A stretch of 64,000 nt of DNA from Serratia sp. FDAARGOS_506 (GCF_003812745.1 NZ_CP033831.1:310001-374000); one strand, 5' to 3'; numbered from the stretch's first letter, positions 30,738 through 42,159 are shown. The notes: generated from the sequence alone by a model not told the origin. Made by a program: numbers and translations.

Positions 30738-33700
30738 TTAGCCCAGTTGCTTACGGGCGTTGCGGAACATGCGCATCCACGGGCTGTCCTCGCCCCACTC
30801 TTCCGGGTGCCAGGAGTTGCTGACGGTGCGGAACACGCGTTCCGGGTGCGGCATCATTACCGTAGCGCGCCCGCTGGCGCTGGTCACGGCGGTAATACCG
30901 TTCGGCGAACCGTTCGGGTTAGCCGGGTAAGCTTCCGTTACCTGGCCGGCGTTGTTGACGAAACGCAGCGCTACCAAACCGTGGCTTTCCAGCGCCGCCA
31001 GATGCGCCGCATCACGCACTTCGACATGCCCTTCACCGTGGGAAACGGCGATCGGCATACGCGAACCGGTCATGCCCTGCAGGAACAGCGACGGGCTGGC
31101 CGCCACTTCCACCAGGCTGAAGCGCGCCTCGAAGCGATCCGACAGGTTGCGCACGAAGCGCGGCCAGTGTTCTGCGCCCGGGATCAACTCACGCAGGTTG
31201 GACATCATCTGGCAGCCGTTGCACACGCCCAGCGCCAGCGTCTGCGGACGGTGGAAGAACGCTTCGAACTCGTCACGCACCCGCTCGTTGAACAGGATGG
31301 ACTTCGCCCAGCCTTCACCGGCGCCCAGGACGTCGCCGTAAGAGAAGCCGCCGCAGGCCACCAGCGTGTGGAAGTCCTGCAGATCGCGGCGCCCTGCCAG
31401 CAGATCGCTCATATGCACGTCCACCGCGTCAAAGCCGGCGCGGTGGAACGCTGCCGCCATTTCAACGTGGGAGTTCACCCCCTGCTCACGCAGCACCGCC
31501 ACTTTCGGGCGAGCCCCTTTGGCGATGTACGGCGCGGCGATGTCTTCCTCCGGTGCGAAGGTCAGCTTCACGTTCAGACCAGGATCTTGTTCATCCTGCT
31601 TGGCCTGATGTTCCTGATCGGCGCACGCCGGGTTGTCGCGCAGACGCTGCATCTGCCAGGTAGTTTCCGCCCACCAGGTGCGCAGCGTATTGCGGCTTTC
31701 GCTGTACAGCGCTTTGCCGTGTTGGGTGATGACGAAACGATCGCCGGCCTGCACGCTGCCGATGTGATGCACGTTGTCGGTCAAACCGTGCTGAGCGAAC
31801 GCCTGCTTCACGCCGTCGAGACGTTCGGCGCTCACCTGGATCACCGCGCCCAGCTCTTCGTTGAACAGCACCGCCAGCGCGTCGTCGCCGAGGCCGTCGA
31901 GATTGACGTCTACACCACAGTGACCGGCGAAGGCCATCTCCGCCAGCGTCACCAGCAGGCCGCCGTCGGCGCGGTCGTGATAAGCCAGCAGCGCGCGATC
32001 GGCCACCAGCTGCTGCATGGCGTTGAAGAAGCCCGCCAGTTGCGCGACATCTCGCACATCGGCCGGTTTGTCGCCCAGTTGGCGATAAACCTGCGCCAGC
32101 GCGGTAGCGCCCAGTGCGTTATGGCCGTTGCCCAGGTCGATCAACAGCAGCGCGCTGTCGCCCTTATCGGTGCGCAATTGCGGCGTCACGGTGTGGCGCA
32201 CGTCTTCCACGCGGGCGAAGGCGGTGATAACCAGCGACAGCGGCGACGTCATCTCGCGCTGTTCGTTGCCTTCCTGCCAGCGGGTTTTCATCGACATAGA
32301 GTCCTTGCCCACCGGAATGGTGATGCCCAGCGCCGGACACAGCTCTTCGCCCACCGCTTTCACCGCTTCGTACAGGCCGGCATCTTCGCCCGGGTGGCCG
32401 GCGGCGGCCATCCAGTTGGCGGATAGCTTCACGCGTTTCAGGCTGCCGATTTCCGTGGCAGCCAGGTTGGTCAGCGCTTCCCCGACCGCCAGGCGGCCGG
32501 AGGCGGCGAAGTCCAGCAGCGCTACCGGCGCACGTTCGCCGAGCGACATCGCTTCGCCGTAGTAGCTGTCCAGGCTGGCGGTGGTCACCGCGCAGTCGGC
32601 CACCGGGATCTGCCACGGGCCGACCATTTGGTCGCGCGCCACCATGCCGGTAACGGTGCGATCGCCGATGGTGATCAGGAAGGTTTTCTCCGCAACGGCC
32701 GGCAGGTGCAGCACGCGTTTCACCGCGTCGGCCAGCGTGATGTTCTCACGCTGCACCGCCTCGCCATGCGCCTGCAGGCGGGTAACGTCGCGGGTCATTT
32801 TCGGCGTCTTGCCGAGCAGCACGTCCAGCGGCATGTCAATCGGCTGGTTGTCGAAGTGGCGATCGTTCAGCGTCAGGTGCTGCTCTTCGGTCGCTTCGCC
32901 GATCACCGCGTAAGGCGCGCGCTCGCGGCGGCAGATCTCATCGAACTGCGCCATCTGCGCCGGGGCAATCGCCATCACGTAACGTTCCTGCGATTCGTTG
33001 CACCACACTTCCAGCGGGCTCATGCCCGGCTCGTCGTTGAGGATATCGCGCAGCTCGAAACGGCCGCCGCGGCCGCCGTCGCTCACCAGTTCCGGCATGG
33101 CGTTGGACAGGCCGCCGGCGCCGACGTCATGAATAAACAGAATCGGGTTCTCATCACCCAGCTGCCAGCAGCGGTCGATCACTTCCTGACAGCGGCGCTC
33201 CATTTCCGGGTTGTCGCGCTGCACCGAGGCGAAGTCCAGATCGGCATCGGACTGGCCGGACGCCATCGACGAGGCAGCGCCGCCGCCCAGGCCGATATTC
33301 ATCGCCGGGCCGCCCAGTACCACCAGCTTGGCGCCGACGGTGATTTCCCCTTTCTGCACGTGATCGGCGCGGATGTTGCCAATGCCGCCCGCCAGCATGA
33401 TCGGTTTGTGGTAGCCGCGCAGCTCGACGCCGTTGTGGCTGTTGACGCGCTCTTCATAGGTACGGAAGTAGCCCAGCAGCGCCGGACGACCGAATTCGTT
33501 GTTGAACGCCGCGCCGCCCAGCGGGCCTTCGGTCATGATATCCAGCGCGGTGACGATGCGTTCCGGCTTGCCAAAATCCTGCTCCCACGGCTGTTCAAAG
33601 CCGGGAATACGCAGGTTGGATACCGAGAAGCCCACCAGGCCGGCTTTCGGCTTGGCGCCGCGGCCGGTTGCCCCCTCATCGCGGATCTCGCCGCCGGAGC

Positions 33701-34628
33701 CGGTCGCGGCGCCCGGCCACGGCGAGATCGCCGTCGGGTGGTTGTGGGTTTCCACCTTCATCAGGATGTGCGCTTCTTCCTGATGGTAATCGTACTTGCC
33801 GTTCTCCGGCGCGGCGAAGAAGCGGCCGACCTGCGAGCCTTCCATCACGGCGGCGTTGTCTTTATACGCCGAGAGCACGTAGTCCGGCGTCTGCTCATAG
33901 GTGTTCTTGATCATCTTGAACAGCGATTTAGGCTGCTGTTCGCCGTCGATGATCCAATCGGCGTTGAAAATCTTATGGCGGCAGTGCTCGGAGTTGGCCT
34001 GCGCGAACATATAAAGTTCGATATCCGTCGGGTTGCGCCCCAAACCGGTAAAGGCATTCAGCAGGTAGTCGATCTCATCCTGCGCCAGCGCCAGGCCGAG
34101 CCGGACGTTGGCCTGCTCCAGCGCGGTGCGCCCTGCGCCCAGCACGTCGACCGACTGATACGGCGCCGGCTGATGATGCGCGAACAGCTGTTCGGCCTGT
34201 TGCAACTCGCTGAAGACGGTTTCCATCATGCGATCGTGCAGCAGCGCGGCGAGCTGGCGCCACTGGGTTTCCGTCAGCTCAGGTGCCTTGACGTAGAACG
34301 CCAGGCCGCGCTCCAGGCGCACCACCTGTTGCAGACCGCAGTTATGGGCGATGTCTGTCGCTTTGGAAGACCAGGGAGAAATGGTGCCCGGACGCGGCGT
34401 GACCAGCAGCAACCGGCCTTCAGGGGCATGTTCGGCGAGAGAAGGACCGTACTTGAGCAGCCGCTGAAGTTTGGCGTGTTCTTCGGCACTTAGCGGTGCG
34501 CTAACATCGGCAAAGTGGACATACTCGGCGTAGATATCACTGACAGGCAGGTGGGCATCCTGGCAGCGGGACAGCAGTTTGGTAATGCGAAAAGCCGATA
34601 AAGCGGGCGAACCACGCAGAATTTCCAT
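30738..34628 (-). CDS. purL: PurL, phosphoribosylformylglycinamidine synthase
   Basis: PurL catalyses the fourth step of purine synthesis, FGAR to FGAM with glutamine and ATP. The 1296-residue protein is the large single-chain form with a C-terminal glutaminase: the nucleophile cysteine is in [13 protein letters not shown] and the catalytic His/Glu near HGEGHVE. The start [14 protein letters not shown] at 34628 matches the family; the open frame extends further upstream without support. A PurR box lies about 95 bases upstream. Confidence 0.98.
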   Translation of the reverse strand: MEILRGSPALSAFRITKLLSRCQDAHLPVSDIYAEYVHFADVSAPLSAEEHAKLQRLLKYGPSLAEHAPEGRLLLVTPRPGTISPWSSKATDIAHNCGLQQVVRLERGLAFYVKAPELTETQWRQLAALLHDRMMETVFSELQQAEQLFAHHQPAPYQSVDVLGAGRTALEQANVRLGLALAQDEIDYLLNAFTGLGRNPTDIELYMFAQANSEHCRHKIFNADWIIDGEQQPKSLFKMIKNTYEQTPDYVLSAYKDNAAVMEGSQVGRFFAAPENGKYDYHQEEAHILMKVETHNHPTAISPWPGAATGSGGEIRDEGATGRGAKPKAGLVGFSVSNLRIPGFEQPWEQDFGKPERIVTALDIMTEGPLGGAAFNNEFGRPALLGYFRTYEERVNSHNGVELRGYHKPIMLAGGIGNIRADHVQKGEITVGAKLVVLGGPAMNIGLGGGAASSMASGQSDADLDFASVQRDNPEMERRCQEVIDRCWQLGDENPILFIHDVGAGGLSNAMPELVSDGGRGGRFELRDILNDEPGMSPLEVWCNESQERYVMAIAPAQMAQFDEICRRERAPYAVIGEATEEQHLTLNDRHFDNQPIDMPLDVLLGKTPKMTRDVTRLQAHGEAVQRENITLADAVKRVLHLPAVAEKTFLITIGDRTVTGMVARDQMVGPWQIPVADCAVTTASLDSYYGEAMSLGERAPVALLDFAASGRLAVGEALTNLAATEIGSLKRVKLSANWMAAAGHPGEDAGLYEAVKAVGEELCPALGITIPVGKDSMSMKTRWQEGNEQREMTSPLSLVITAFARVEDVRHTVTPQLRTDKGDSALLLIDLGNGHNALGATALAQVYRQLGDKPADVRDVAQLAGFFNAMQQLVADRALLAYHDRADGGLLVTLAEMAFAGHCGVDVNLDGLGDDALAVLFNEELGAVIQVSAERLDGVKQAFAQHGLTDNVHHIGSVQAGDRFVITQHGKALYSESRNTLRTWWAETTWQMQRLRDNPACADQEHQAKQDEQDPGLNVKLTFAPEEDIAAPYIAKGARPKVAVLREQGVNSHVEMAAAFHRAGFDAVDVHMSDLLAGRRDLQDFHTLVACGGFSYGDVLGAGEGWAKSILFNERVRDEFEAFFHRPQTLALGVCNGCQMMSNLRELIPGAEHWPRFVRNLSDRFEARFSLVEVAASPSLFLQGMTGSRMPIAVSHGEGHVEVRDAAHLAALESHGLVALRFVNNAGQVTEAYPANPNGSPNGITAVTSASGRATVMMPHPERVFRTVSNSWHPEEWGEDSPWMRMFRNARKQLG

Positions 34629-34723
34629 AATCAAAGTTCTCTCGTCTTCGAAGCGGCGGATAAGACGCTTCATTGGGCGCAACAGGGGAAAACGCGCGTC
34701 ATTATAGAGAATCCTCGGCGCCG

Positions 34724-34739
34724 ACGAAACCGTTTGCGT
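34724..34739 (-). promoter_or_regulatory. PurR box upstream of purL
   Basis: ACGAAACCGTTTGCGT differs from the PurR consensus ACGCAAACGTTTGCGT at two positions and, as I recall it, is the same sequence as the E. coli purL operator. Confidence 0.85.
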
Positions 34740-34849
34740 AGGGATTATTGATAAAAGCGTGCCGCACCGTCGAATTGTCATAACGTGTCAATAAAGTTGC
34801 ACACTGGCGTTTTGTTGCGCAAAATGCCCCCCGCACTGGTGATTTAACC

Positions 34850-36367
34850 ATGAGAAAAGTCGCGGTTGTCGTCGCCGGTGTACCTGTGCCACCACTGGAT
34901 AACTATTTGAAACGTCTTAAAATAAACTACATCCTCATCGGCGTTGTCACCCTGCTTCTGGCTCTCGCGCTGTGGCCCAATATCACCTGGCGCAGCGGCC
35001 AGGGCGGGCAACTCCAGGAGATCATTTCCCGCGGCGAGTTGCGTATCAGCACGCTGAATTCACCGCTGACCTATTTCAACACCAAGCAAGGGCCAGGTGG
35101 GCTCGACTACGAACTGGCGAAACGCTTCGCCAACTACCTCGGGGTGAAGCTGGTGGTGATCCCCCATCAGAATATCAATGACCTGTTCGACGACCTTGAT
35201 GACGACGATGCCGACCTGCTGGCGGCGGGCCTGATCTACAACCAGGAGCGCCTCAGCCGCGCACGCACCGGCCCCGCCTACTACTCCGTTTCGCAACAGC
35301 TGGTGTACCGGCTGGGCACCCCGCGGCCGAAAAACTTCGCCGACATTAAAGGCAAACTGGCGGTCGCCTCCGGTTCTGCGCACGTCAGCACGCTAAAGCA
35401 GCTCAAGCAGGATAAATACCCGGATCTCGCCTGGGAGTCCTCCAGCGATCTCACCTCCAAAGAGCTGCTGGAGCGGGTGGCCGACGGCAAACTGGACTAC
35501 ACCCTCGGCGATTCGGTAACCATCGCGCTGCTGCAGCGCATCCATCCGCAGCTGGCGGTGGCGTTCGACGTCACCGACGAAGAGCCGGTCACCTGGTACC
35601 TCAAACGCGACGGCGACGACAGCCTGTACGCGGCGATGCTGGATTTCTACAGCCAGATGGTGGATGACGGCACCCTGGCGCGGCTGGAAGAGAAGTACCT
35701 CGGCCACGTCGGCAGCTTCGACTATGTGGACACAAAAACCTTCCTGTCAGCCATCGACTCGGTGCTGCCCAACTTCCGCCCGCTGTTTGAGAAGCACGCC
35801 AACGAGATCGACTGGAAGCTGCTGGCGGCCATCGCCTATCAGGAATCGCACTGGAATCCGCAGGCTACTTCGCCCACCGGCGTGCGCGGCCTGATGATGC
35901 TGACCCGCGCCACCGCCGACGGCCTGGGGGTCAACGACCGCCTCGATCCGGAAGAGAGCATTCAGGGCGGCGCCCTTTACCTGCAACGGCTGATGGCCAA
36001 GGTGCCGGACAGCGTGCCGGAAGACGAGCGCATCTGGTTCTCGCTGGCGGCCTACAACATGGGCTGGGGCCACATGCTGGACGCGCGCAAGCTGACCAAG
36101 ACGCAAAAAGGCAACCCGGACAGCTGGGTCGACGTCAAACAGCGCCTGCCGATGCTCAGCCAGAAGCGCTACTATCCGCAGCTGACCTACGGCTATGCGC
36201 GCGGGCGTGAAGCCTACAACTATGTAGAAAACATCCGCCGCTACCAGGTCAGCCTGGTGGGCTATCTGCAGGAAAAAGAGAGAAAGGCGGCGCAGGCGGC
36301 CGCCGAGCAGGAGGCGTTGGGGAAAGGCTATCCGACGGTGATGCCGGAACTGGCGCTCAACTACTGA
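34850..36367 (+). CDS. mltF: MltF, membrane-bound lytic transglycosylase F
   Basis: MltF cleaves the MurNAc-GlcNAc bond to form anhydroMurNAc ends. The 505-residue protein has an N-terminal hydrophobic segment (about 25-45), an ABC-type solute-binding domain (about 65-300) and a C-terminal lysozyme-like domain with the catalytic glutamate in AYQESHWNP and [13 protein letters not shown]. Its N-terminus is about 20 residues longer than E. coli MltF; a TTG at 34910 would restore the usual start, but the ATG has GGTGAT in front. Its stop codon abuts the tadA stop. The turnover product links to the MurNAc genes downstream. Confidence 0.95.
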   Translation: MRKVAVVVAGVPVPPLDNYLKRLKINYILIGVVTLLLALALWPNITWRSGQGGQLQEIISRGELRISTLNSPLTYFNTKQGPGGLDYELAKRFANYLGVKLVVIPHQNINDLFDDLDDDDADLLAAGLIYNQERLSRARTGPAYYSVSQQLVYRLGTPRPKNFADIKGKLAVASGSAHVSTLKQLKQDKYPDLAWESSSDLTSKELLERVADGKLDYTLGDSVTIALLQRIHPQLAVAFDVTDEEPVTWYLKRDGDDSLYAAMLDFYSQMVDDGTLARLEEKYLGHVGSFDYVDTKTFLSAIDSVLPNFRPLFEKHANEIDWKLLAAIAYQESHWNPQATSPTGVRGLMMLTRATADGLGVNDRLDPEESIQGGALYLQRLMAKVPDSVPEDERIWFSLAAYNMGWGHMLDARKLTKTQKGNPDSWVDVKQRLPMLSQKRYYPQLTYGYARGREAYNYVENIRRYQVSLVGYLQEKERKAAQAAAEQEALGKGYPTVMPELALNY

Positions 36368-36907
<540 letters not shown>

Positions 36908-36991
36908 TTATACACACTACCCTCCCTTTGTCGTAGCCGCCCGCCAATGGCTATACTGGCCGAATCAGCGTGTGATTCAGGGACAAGAAGC

Positions 36992-38044
36992 ATGAAACTC
37001 AGTAAAAAGAACGCCGTCGTGGTGCACAAGGCGCTGGACGGCTGGGTGGGAGAAGGCGCCTTGACGCCCGAACAACGGCAGCAATTGCTGCAGCATGTGG
37101 CCGTGCAGCCTTTCGACTGGCGGCGGCTGGCGCGCTATGCGTTTCTCGCCGCGCTGGCCTCGCTGCTGATCGCCGTCACCAGCCTGTTCGCCGACAGTAA
37201 ACTGCTTGCATGGCTCAGCGGCCTGTTCCGCTTCGACGCGCCGGTACGTATGGCGATCGCCGGGGTACTGGCGGCGCTGGCCTACGCCTGGGCGCTGCGT
37301 CGCCGCCGGCGCCACCCGGAAAAACGCTACAGCAATGAGGCGGCGCTGTTTGTCGCCGTGTTGCTTACCGCCTGCGCCTTATGGCAGTTGGGGGTCTGGC
37401 TGGATAACGGCAGCGGCCGGGTTTCCGTGCTGCTGCTGTTCGCCGCGCTGCTGTACGGCGCGATCGGCTGGTTCAGCCGATCCGGGCTGGTGTGGTGGTT
37501 CGCCCTGCTGTCGCTGGGCAACGCCTTCGGCGCCGAGACCGGCTACCTGTCCGGCTGGGGCGCCTACTGGCTCGGCATGAGCTACCCGATTCGCTTTATC
37601 GCCTTTGGTGCGGTGCTGATCGCCGCCGCGCTGCTGTTGCGGCCGCTGTTGGCGCAGCGCGGCCTGCAGCGCGTATCGCTGGCGATGGGGCTGCTGTACC
37701 TGTTTATCGCCCTGTGGCTGCTGTCTATCTTCGGCAACTACGGCGATCTCGACAGCTGGTACAGCGCGCGCCAGATTGAGCTGTTCCACTGGAGCCTGCT
37801 GTTCGGGCTAGCCGCCCTCGCCGCCATCTGGCTGGGGTTGAAGCATGACGACGCCATGCTGCGCGGTTTCGGGCTGACCTTTCTTGGCATTAACCTGTAT
37901 ACCCGTCTGTTCGAGTTTTTCTGGGACAGCATGCCGAAGGCGATTTTCTTCGTGCTGCTCGGCCTGAGCCTGTGGGCGCTGGGACATTATGCGGAGAAGA
38001 TTTGGCAGCTGGGGCGCAAGCCGCACGACGTGAACGACGACTGA
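36992..38044 (+). CDS. DUF2157 membrane protein
   Basis: The 350-residue protein has a soluble N-terminal stretch of about 55 residues (MKLSKKNAVVVHKALDGWVG) followed by about ten hydrophobic helices, the pattern of DUF2157 membrane proteins. The ATG at 36992 has GGGACAAG in front; the in-frame extension to 36497 is antisense to tadA and is not credible. No function is known to me. It ends at a hairpin shared with the convergent pgpC. Confidence 0.8.
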   Translation: MKLSKKNAVVVHKALDGWVGEGALTPEQRQQLLQHVAVQPFDWRRLARYAFLAALASLLIAVTSLFADSKLLAWLSGLFRFDAPVRMAIAGVLAALAYAWALRRRRRHPEKRYSNEAALFVAVLLTACALWQLGVWLDNGSGRVSVLLLFAALLYGAIGWFSRSGLVWWFALLSLGNAFGAETGYLSGWGAYWLGMSYPIRFIAFGAVLIAAALLLRPLLAQRGLQRVSLAMGLLYLFIALWLLSIFGNYGDLDSWYSARQIELFHWSLLFGLAALAAIWLGLKHDDAMLRGFGLTFLGINLYTRLFEFFWDSMPKAIFFVLLGLSLWALGHYAEKIWQLGRKPHDVNDD

Positions 38045-38068
38045 TCGCGGTCTCGATAAAAGCAACAA

Positions 38069-38095
38069 GGGCGGAATCCTCCGCCCTTTCTTTAT
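38069..38095 (+). terminator. Terminator between the DUF2157 gene and pgpC
   Basis: GGGCGGA (38069-38075), loop, TCCGCCC (38080-38086), then TTTCTTTATT. It reaches the pgpC stop codon. Confidence 0.85.
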
Positions 38096-38748
38096 TCCAG
38101 CTGCTGCAGCTCGCCCTGCTTGCTTACCCGCCAGCGATGCTCGCAAAAGAACAGCAGCGGATTATCCTGCTTGCTGTCGCTGTAACCGCTGTACAACTTC
38201 AGCGGCGCACCGAGCCGCTGCTCCAGTTGCACCACTTTTTGCGTCCCCAAACAGCGCAGGGTCACGACCCAACCGCCGCAGCGGCGCGTGATGCGGCTGC
38301 CGATCAACCGCACCTGCGGCAGAAACGCCGAATCGCGATACACCTGTTCCACCAGGCGTTCCGGCGAGCCGGTAATCAGCCATACTTCGGCATCGTGCTC
38401 GTCCAGGTACTGCCGCAGCCGCATTTGCACCACCGGAAATGCGGTCACTTTCTGGCGAAAGGCCTCGATAAACTGCCGCTCCAGCGCCTGCAGCTTCGCT
38501 TCGGAACGCCCGAAGGTGATCGCCCACAGCAGCAGGCTCATCGGCCAACGCGCGGCGCGGCCCAGCAGCAGTAGCGCCAGGCCGATCGGCAGCAGCAGCG
38601 GTATCACCAGCAACAGGTTCAGCGGTAAGCGGCGCAGCAGAAAACGCAAGAAACTGCCGAACATATCCTCCTGATGCAGGGTGCCGTCCAGATCGAAAAA
38701 GACCACGCGGCGCCCCTCTGCGGCCGGTTGTTGCTGCTTGTCGCTCAA
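38092..38748 (-). CDS. pgpC: PgpC, phosphatidylglycerophosphatase C
   Basis: PgpC (YfhB) is a HAD-family phosphatase that removes phosphate from phosphatidylglycerol-phosphate at the inner membrane. The 218-residue protein has the nucleophile motif FFDLDGTL (about 17-24), a hydrophobic membrane segment (about 43-65), WLITGSPE as motif II and a downstream acidic motif near SGYSDSKQDNP. Its start is three bases after the murP stop, so here it seems to be the last gene of a murQ-murP-pgpC transcript, unlike E. coli. Confidence 0.9.
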   Translation of the reverse strand: MSDKQQQPAAEGRRVVFFDLDGTLHQEDMFGSFLRFLLRRLPLNLLLVIPLLLPIGLALLLLGRAARWPMSLLLWAITFGRSEAKLQALERQFIEAFRQKVTAFPVVQMRLRQYLDEHDAEVWLITGSPERLVEQVYRDSAFLPQVRLIGSRITRRCGGWVVTLRCLGTQKVVQLEQRLGAPLKLYSGYSDSKQDNPLLFFCEHRWRVSKQGELQQLE

Positions 38749-38751
38749 ACG

Positions 38752-40119
38752 CTACTCCTCGGGATCGTTGAACCCCATCATCCAGGTGAAGAGGAAACCG
38801 GCGATAATCGTAATCAGCATCCCCGCCAGATACAACATCACCTTACCTGAGACGATGGTCAACGCCAAAGGCAGCCCCGAAATGCCGAAGGTGATTACCG
38901 TCGCCACCTTCCAGTAGCTGATCAGCGCGCCGCCAACGGCACCGCCGAGGCAGGCGCCGATAAACGGCCGGCCCAGCGGCAGCGTCACCCCGAAGATCAG
39001 CGGCTCGCCGATACCGAGAATGCCGACCGGCAACGCCCCTTTGATCACCTTCTTCAGCCGCGCGTTACGGGTTTTCAACAGCACCGCCAGCGCTGCCCCC
39101 ACCTGACCGACGCCGGCCATCGCCAGGATCGGCAACAACGGGTTGGAGCCGTGCGCCTGCACCAGCTCGACGTGGATCGGTACCAGCCCCTGATGCAAGC
39201 CGGAGAGCACCAGCGGCAGGAACAGCCCCGAGAGCAATGCCCCCACCAGCAGCCCGCCCTTGTCGATCGCCAGATTGGCGCCGTGGGCGATGGCATCGGA
39301 AATATAACCCCCGATCGGCTGCAGAATCAGGATCGCCAGCGAGGCAGTGACCAGCGTGGTCAGCAGTGGGTTAAGGATCAGTTCGACCGATTCCGGCAGC
39401 AGCGTGCGCAGGCGTTTCTCCACCCAGCACATCAACGCCACCACCAGCAGCACGGCGATCACCCCGCCGCGCCCCGGCTGCAACGCCTCGCCGAACAAGG
39501 TGATCTGCGCCAGCGCCGGACTGGAGAGAATGCCGGCCATTACGCCGCCCATCGCCTGAGAGCCGCCGAATACCCGCGCGGCGTTGACCCCGACCAAAAT
39601 GTTCATGATAGCGAACACCGCGCTGCCGAAGATCGCCAACAGCCCCAGCACGTTCGGGTAGTCTACCGCCAGCTGGCCGGCGATGTCGGGCCGTTTCAGC
39701 AGGTTGATGATGCCGGTGATCAGGCCCGAGGCAATAAACGCCGGGATCAGAGGAATAAAGACATCGGCCAGCTTTTTCAGCGCGCCGCTCATCGGCGCAG
39801 CGTATTTCTGTTTGGCCTGCGCTTTGGTGCGGGCGGCGTCACCGACGGCGGCGACCGATTGCACATCACCGCTCAACAGCCCGCGCATGGCGTCCACCAC
39901 CTTGGCGGCGGCGCCCGGACCGACGATAAACTGATGCTGCTCACCCTGTTTGATATAGCCCTTCACACCGGGCAACAGCTTGAGAGCGGCCAGATCCAGG
40001 CGCTGCTCGTCGCTGACCTCGACGCGTACCCGCGTCATGCAGTTCTCCAGCTTGAGGATATTGCCCTCGCCCCCTACGCCCGCCAGGATCTGTGTCGCCA
40101 ATGTCGTTGTCTTGTCCAT
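38752..40119 (-). CDS. murP: MurP, PTS enzyme IIBC for N-acetylmuramic acid
   Basis: MurP imports MurNAc as MurNAc-6-phosphate. The 455-residue protein has an N-terminal IIB domain with the phospho-cysteine in KLENCMTRVRV (about residue 28), then a IIC membrane domain of about ten helices with the GIGEPLIFGVTLP motif. There is no IIA domain, so it should use the glucose IIA (Crr) as in E. coli. It follows murQ by 18 bases and precedes pgpC. Confidence 0.92.
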   Translation of the reverse strand: MDKTTTLATQILAGVGGEGNILKLENCMTRVRVEVSDEQRLDLAALKLLPGVKGYIKQGEQHQFIVGPGAAAKVVDAMRGLLSGDVQSVAAVGDAARTKAQAKQKYAAPMSGALKKLADVFIPLIPAFIASGLITGIINLLKRPDIAGQLAVDYPNVLGLLAIFGSAVFAIMNILVGVNAARVFGGSQAMGGVMAGILSSPALAQITLFGEALQPGRGGVIAVLLVVALMCWVEKRLRTLLPESVELILNPLLTTLVTASLAILILQPIGGYISDAIAHGANLAIDKGGLLVGALLSGLFLPLVLSGLHQGLVPIHVELVQAHGSNPLLPILAMAGVGQVGAALAVLLKTRNARLKKVIKGALPVGILGIGEPLIFGVTLPLGRPFIGACLGGAVGGALISYWKVATVITFGISGLPLALTIVSGKVMLYLAGMLITIIAGFLFTWMMGFNDPEE

Positions 40120-40137
40120 CGCCGCCCCCAGTGTGGA

Positions 40138-41031
40138 TTAACGCGCCAATGCAGCGCGCAGGTAGCCATCGTGCCGCTGCAGCCGCTGCTGCGCCTCTTC
40201 GGCGCTGACGCCGGCTAAAATCATCAGGATTGCCGGTTTGACCTCGAAGCCGGTCTGCGCCAGCGCCGCCTCCGCCTGAGCGCGTTCGGCGCCGGTCGCC
40301 TCCACCACGATGCGGCAGGCGCGATCCACCAGTTTGACGTTGGTGGCCTTCACGTCCACCATCAGGTTCTGGTAGACCTTGCCCAGCTTGACCATCGCGC
40401 CGGTCGACAGCATGTTGAGCACCAGCTTCTGTGCGGTGCCGGATTTCAGGCGCGTCGAACCAGTCAGGGCCTCCGGCCCCACCACCGGCGAAATTGCCAC
40501 CTGCGCTTCGTGCGCGATCGGCGAGTCCGGGTTGCAGGAGATGGCCGCCGTCGGGCAGCCCAGCGCACGCGCATAGCGCAGCGCACCGATCACATAAGGC
40601 GTGCGCCCGGAGGCCGCCAGCCCCACCACCATATCGACGGCGGTGAGGTTAAGCGCCCGGAGATCGGCTTCGCCCAGGGCTTCATCGTCTTCCGCTCCTT
40701 CCACCGCTTTAAGCAGCGCGCCCGGCCCGCCGGCGATCAGCCCCACCACCACACCGTGCGGCACGCCGAAAGTCGGCGGGCACTCGGAGGCATCCAGCAC
40801 CCCCAGGCGGCCGCTGGTGCCGGCGCCCAAATAAATCAGCCGCCCACCGGCCTTCAACGCCGCCGCCGCCAAATCGACCGCCTGCGCGATCGCCGGCAGC
40901 ACCTTTTCGATCGCCTCCGGCACCTTGCGATCTTCCTGGTTAAAGCAGCGGACCATCTCCAGCGTCGACATCTCATCCAGCCCCATGGTGGCCGGGTTGC
41001 GGGTTTCCGATACCAATGCGCCTAAGTTCAT
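40138..41031 (-). CDS. murQ: MurQ, MurNAc-6-phosphate etherase
   Basis: MurQ cleaves the lactyl ether of MurNAc-6-phosphate to give GlcNAc-6-phosphate and D-lactate. The 297-residue SIS-domain protein has [23 protein letters not shown] and [11 protein letters not shown], with the catalytic glutamates of the family in place (E in ASECPP; E in DEALGEADL). It starts [19 protein letters not shown]. It is divergent from the RpiR regulator, with two inverted repeats between them. Confidence 0.95.
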   Translation of the reverse strand: MNLGALVSETRNPATMGLDEMSTLEMVRCFNQEDRKVPEAIEKVLPAIAQAVDLAAAALKAGGRLIYLGAGTSGRLGVLDASECPPTFGVPHGVVVGLIAGGPGALLKAVEGAEDDEALGEADLRALNLTAVDMVVGLAASGRTPYVIGALRYARALGCPTAAISCNPDSPIAHEAQVAISPVVGPEALTGSTRLKSGTAQKLVLNMLSTGAMVKLGKVYQNLMVDVKATNVKLVDRACRIVVEATGAERAQAEAALAQTGFEVKPAILMILAGVSAEEAQQRLQRHDGYLRAALAR

Positions 41032-41042
41032 CTGTTCACCTT

Positions 41043-41091
41043 TGAATTTTTAATTCACAAAATTAAATCAATATTTGAATATATTATTCAA
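41043..41091. promoter_or_regulatory. Tandem inverted repeats, candidate operator for murQP
   Basis: TGAATT-TTT-AATTCA (41043-41057) and TTGAATA-TAT-TATTCAA (41075-41091) share the half-site TTGAAT/ATTCAA. They lie between the divergent murQ and RpiR-family regulator genes, 12 bases from the murQ start. RpiR-type MurR is known to bind paired inverted repeats in the equivalent E. coli region; the specific sequence here is a prediction. Confidence 0.65.
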
Positions 41092-41198
41092 CAAAGCGAG
41101 CGCTATTTGCTATTTTAACGGCGAGCTCACAAAAATTTTCACCGCGCGTTTTCGCCGCCTGCATGGCAAAATGACCGCTGGTTTCCAGGGAAAGATCA

Positions 41199-42047
41199 AT
41201 GAGTACCCTTCTGCGCATTCGCCAGATGTATCCGACACTGGCGCAAAACGACCGCAAGCTGGCGGATTTTTTGCTGAACAACGCCGAGCAGGCGCGCCAT
41301 CTCAGCTCGCAAAAGCTGGCCCAGCTGGCCGGCGTCAGCCAGTCGAGCGTGGTCAAGTTCGCCCAAAAGCTGGGTTATAAAGGCTTTCCGGCGCTGAAGC
41401 TGGCATTAAGCGAGACGCTGGCCCAGCCGCAGGCCGAACCGGTCGTGACCGTTCACAACCACATCCTCAGCAGCGATACGCTGAAAATCGTCGGTGAAAA
41501 ACTGCTGGCGGAAAAGCAGGCGGCGCTGCGCGCGACGCTGGACATCAACAGCGAAGAGCGGCTGCATCAGGCGCTGGACATGCTGCGCCAGGCGCGCCGG
41601 GTAATGCTAATCGGCATCGGCGCCTCCGGGCTGGTGGCCAAGGATTTTTCCTTCAAGCTGCTGAAAATCGGCGTGATGGCGGTGGCCGAAGCGGACATGC
41701 ACGTCCAGCTGGCGGCGGTGCAGGCGCTGGACAAACGCGATCTGCTGCTGGCTATCTCATTCAGCGGCGAACGGCGTGAAATCAATCTGGCAGCGGAAGA
41801 GGCGCGCCAGGCCGGCGCCAGGGTATTGGCGCTGACCAGCTTCTCTCCCAACGGCCTGCAGCAGCGCGCGGATCACTGCCTCTATACCATCGCCGAAGAA
41901 CCTCATACCCGCAGCGCGGCCATCTCCTCCAGCACGGCCCAGTACGCCCTCACCGATCTGCTGTTTATGGCGCTGATCCAACACGATCTGGATCATGCGC
42001 GCGACCGCATCAAGCACAGCGAACAATTGATGAAAAAGTTGGTTTGA
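41199..42047 (+). CDS. yfhH: RpiR-family regulator, YfhH-like, likely MurNAc regulator
   Basis: The 282-residue protein has an N-terminal HTH_6 domain (about 1-77; LAGVSQSSVVKFAQKLGYKGFPALK) and a C-terminal SIS sugar-phosphate domain (about 120-250; GIGASGLVAKDFS, ISFSGERREI). It has the same length as E. coli YfhH and, in my comparison, resembles it more than MurR; its place between pgpC and yfhL is also that of yfhH. Here it is divergent from murQP, so it probably controls those genes, binding MurNAc-6-phosphate in the SIS domain. Automatic annotation may name it MurR. Confidence 0.85.
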   Translation: MSTLLRIRQMYPTLAQNDRKLADFLLNNAEQARHLSSQKLAQLAGVSQSSVVKFAQKLGYKGFPALKLALSETLAQPQAEPVVTVHNHILSSDTLKIVGEKLLAEKQAALRATLDINSEERLHQALDMLRQARRVMLIGIGASGLVAKDFSFKLLKIGVMAVAEADMHVQLAAVQALDKRDLLLAISFSGERREINLAAEEARQAGARVLALTSFSPNGLQQRADHCLYTIAEEPHTRSAAISSSTAQYALTDLLFMALIQHDLDHARDRIKHSEQLMKKLV

Positions 42048-42131
42048 GGCGTATAATGGCGGCCGATAAAACGCCGCCAGCTCAATTATTTCCATTCTAT
42101 GCATTCGAAAAATAATGTGCGGGCGGTGACC

Positions 42132-42159
42132 TGCTTAATTATCAATCAATAATTAAGCA
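42132..42159. repeat. 28-bp inverted repeat upstream of the phosphoethanolamine-transferase-like gene
   Basis: TGCTTAATTAT and ATAATTAAGCA are perfectly complementary 11-mers separated by CAATCA. The repeat ends 31 bases before the ATG of the downstream gene. It could be an operator or an mRNA hairpin; it has no T-tract, so a terminator for yfhH is less likely. Confidence 0.55.

Noticed and set aside
32628-34493. Plus-strand open frame of 621 codons
   Set aside because: Shadow of purL on the opposite strand, with the same low-complexity basic composition.
42132-42159. PmrA or PhoP box upstream of the phosphoethanolamine-transferase-like gene
   Set aside because: The repeat contains CTTAAT, but not as two direct copies five bases apart, and no GGTTTA repeats are present. 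It is an inverted repeat instead.
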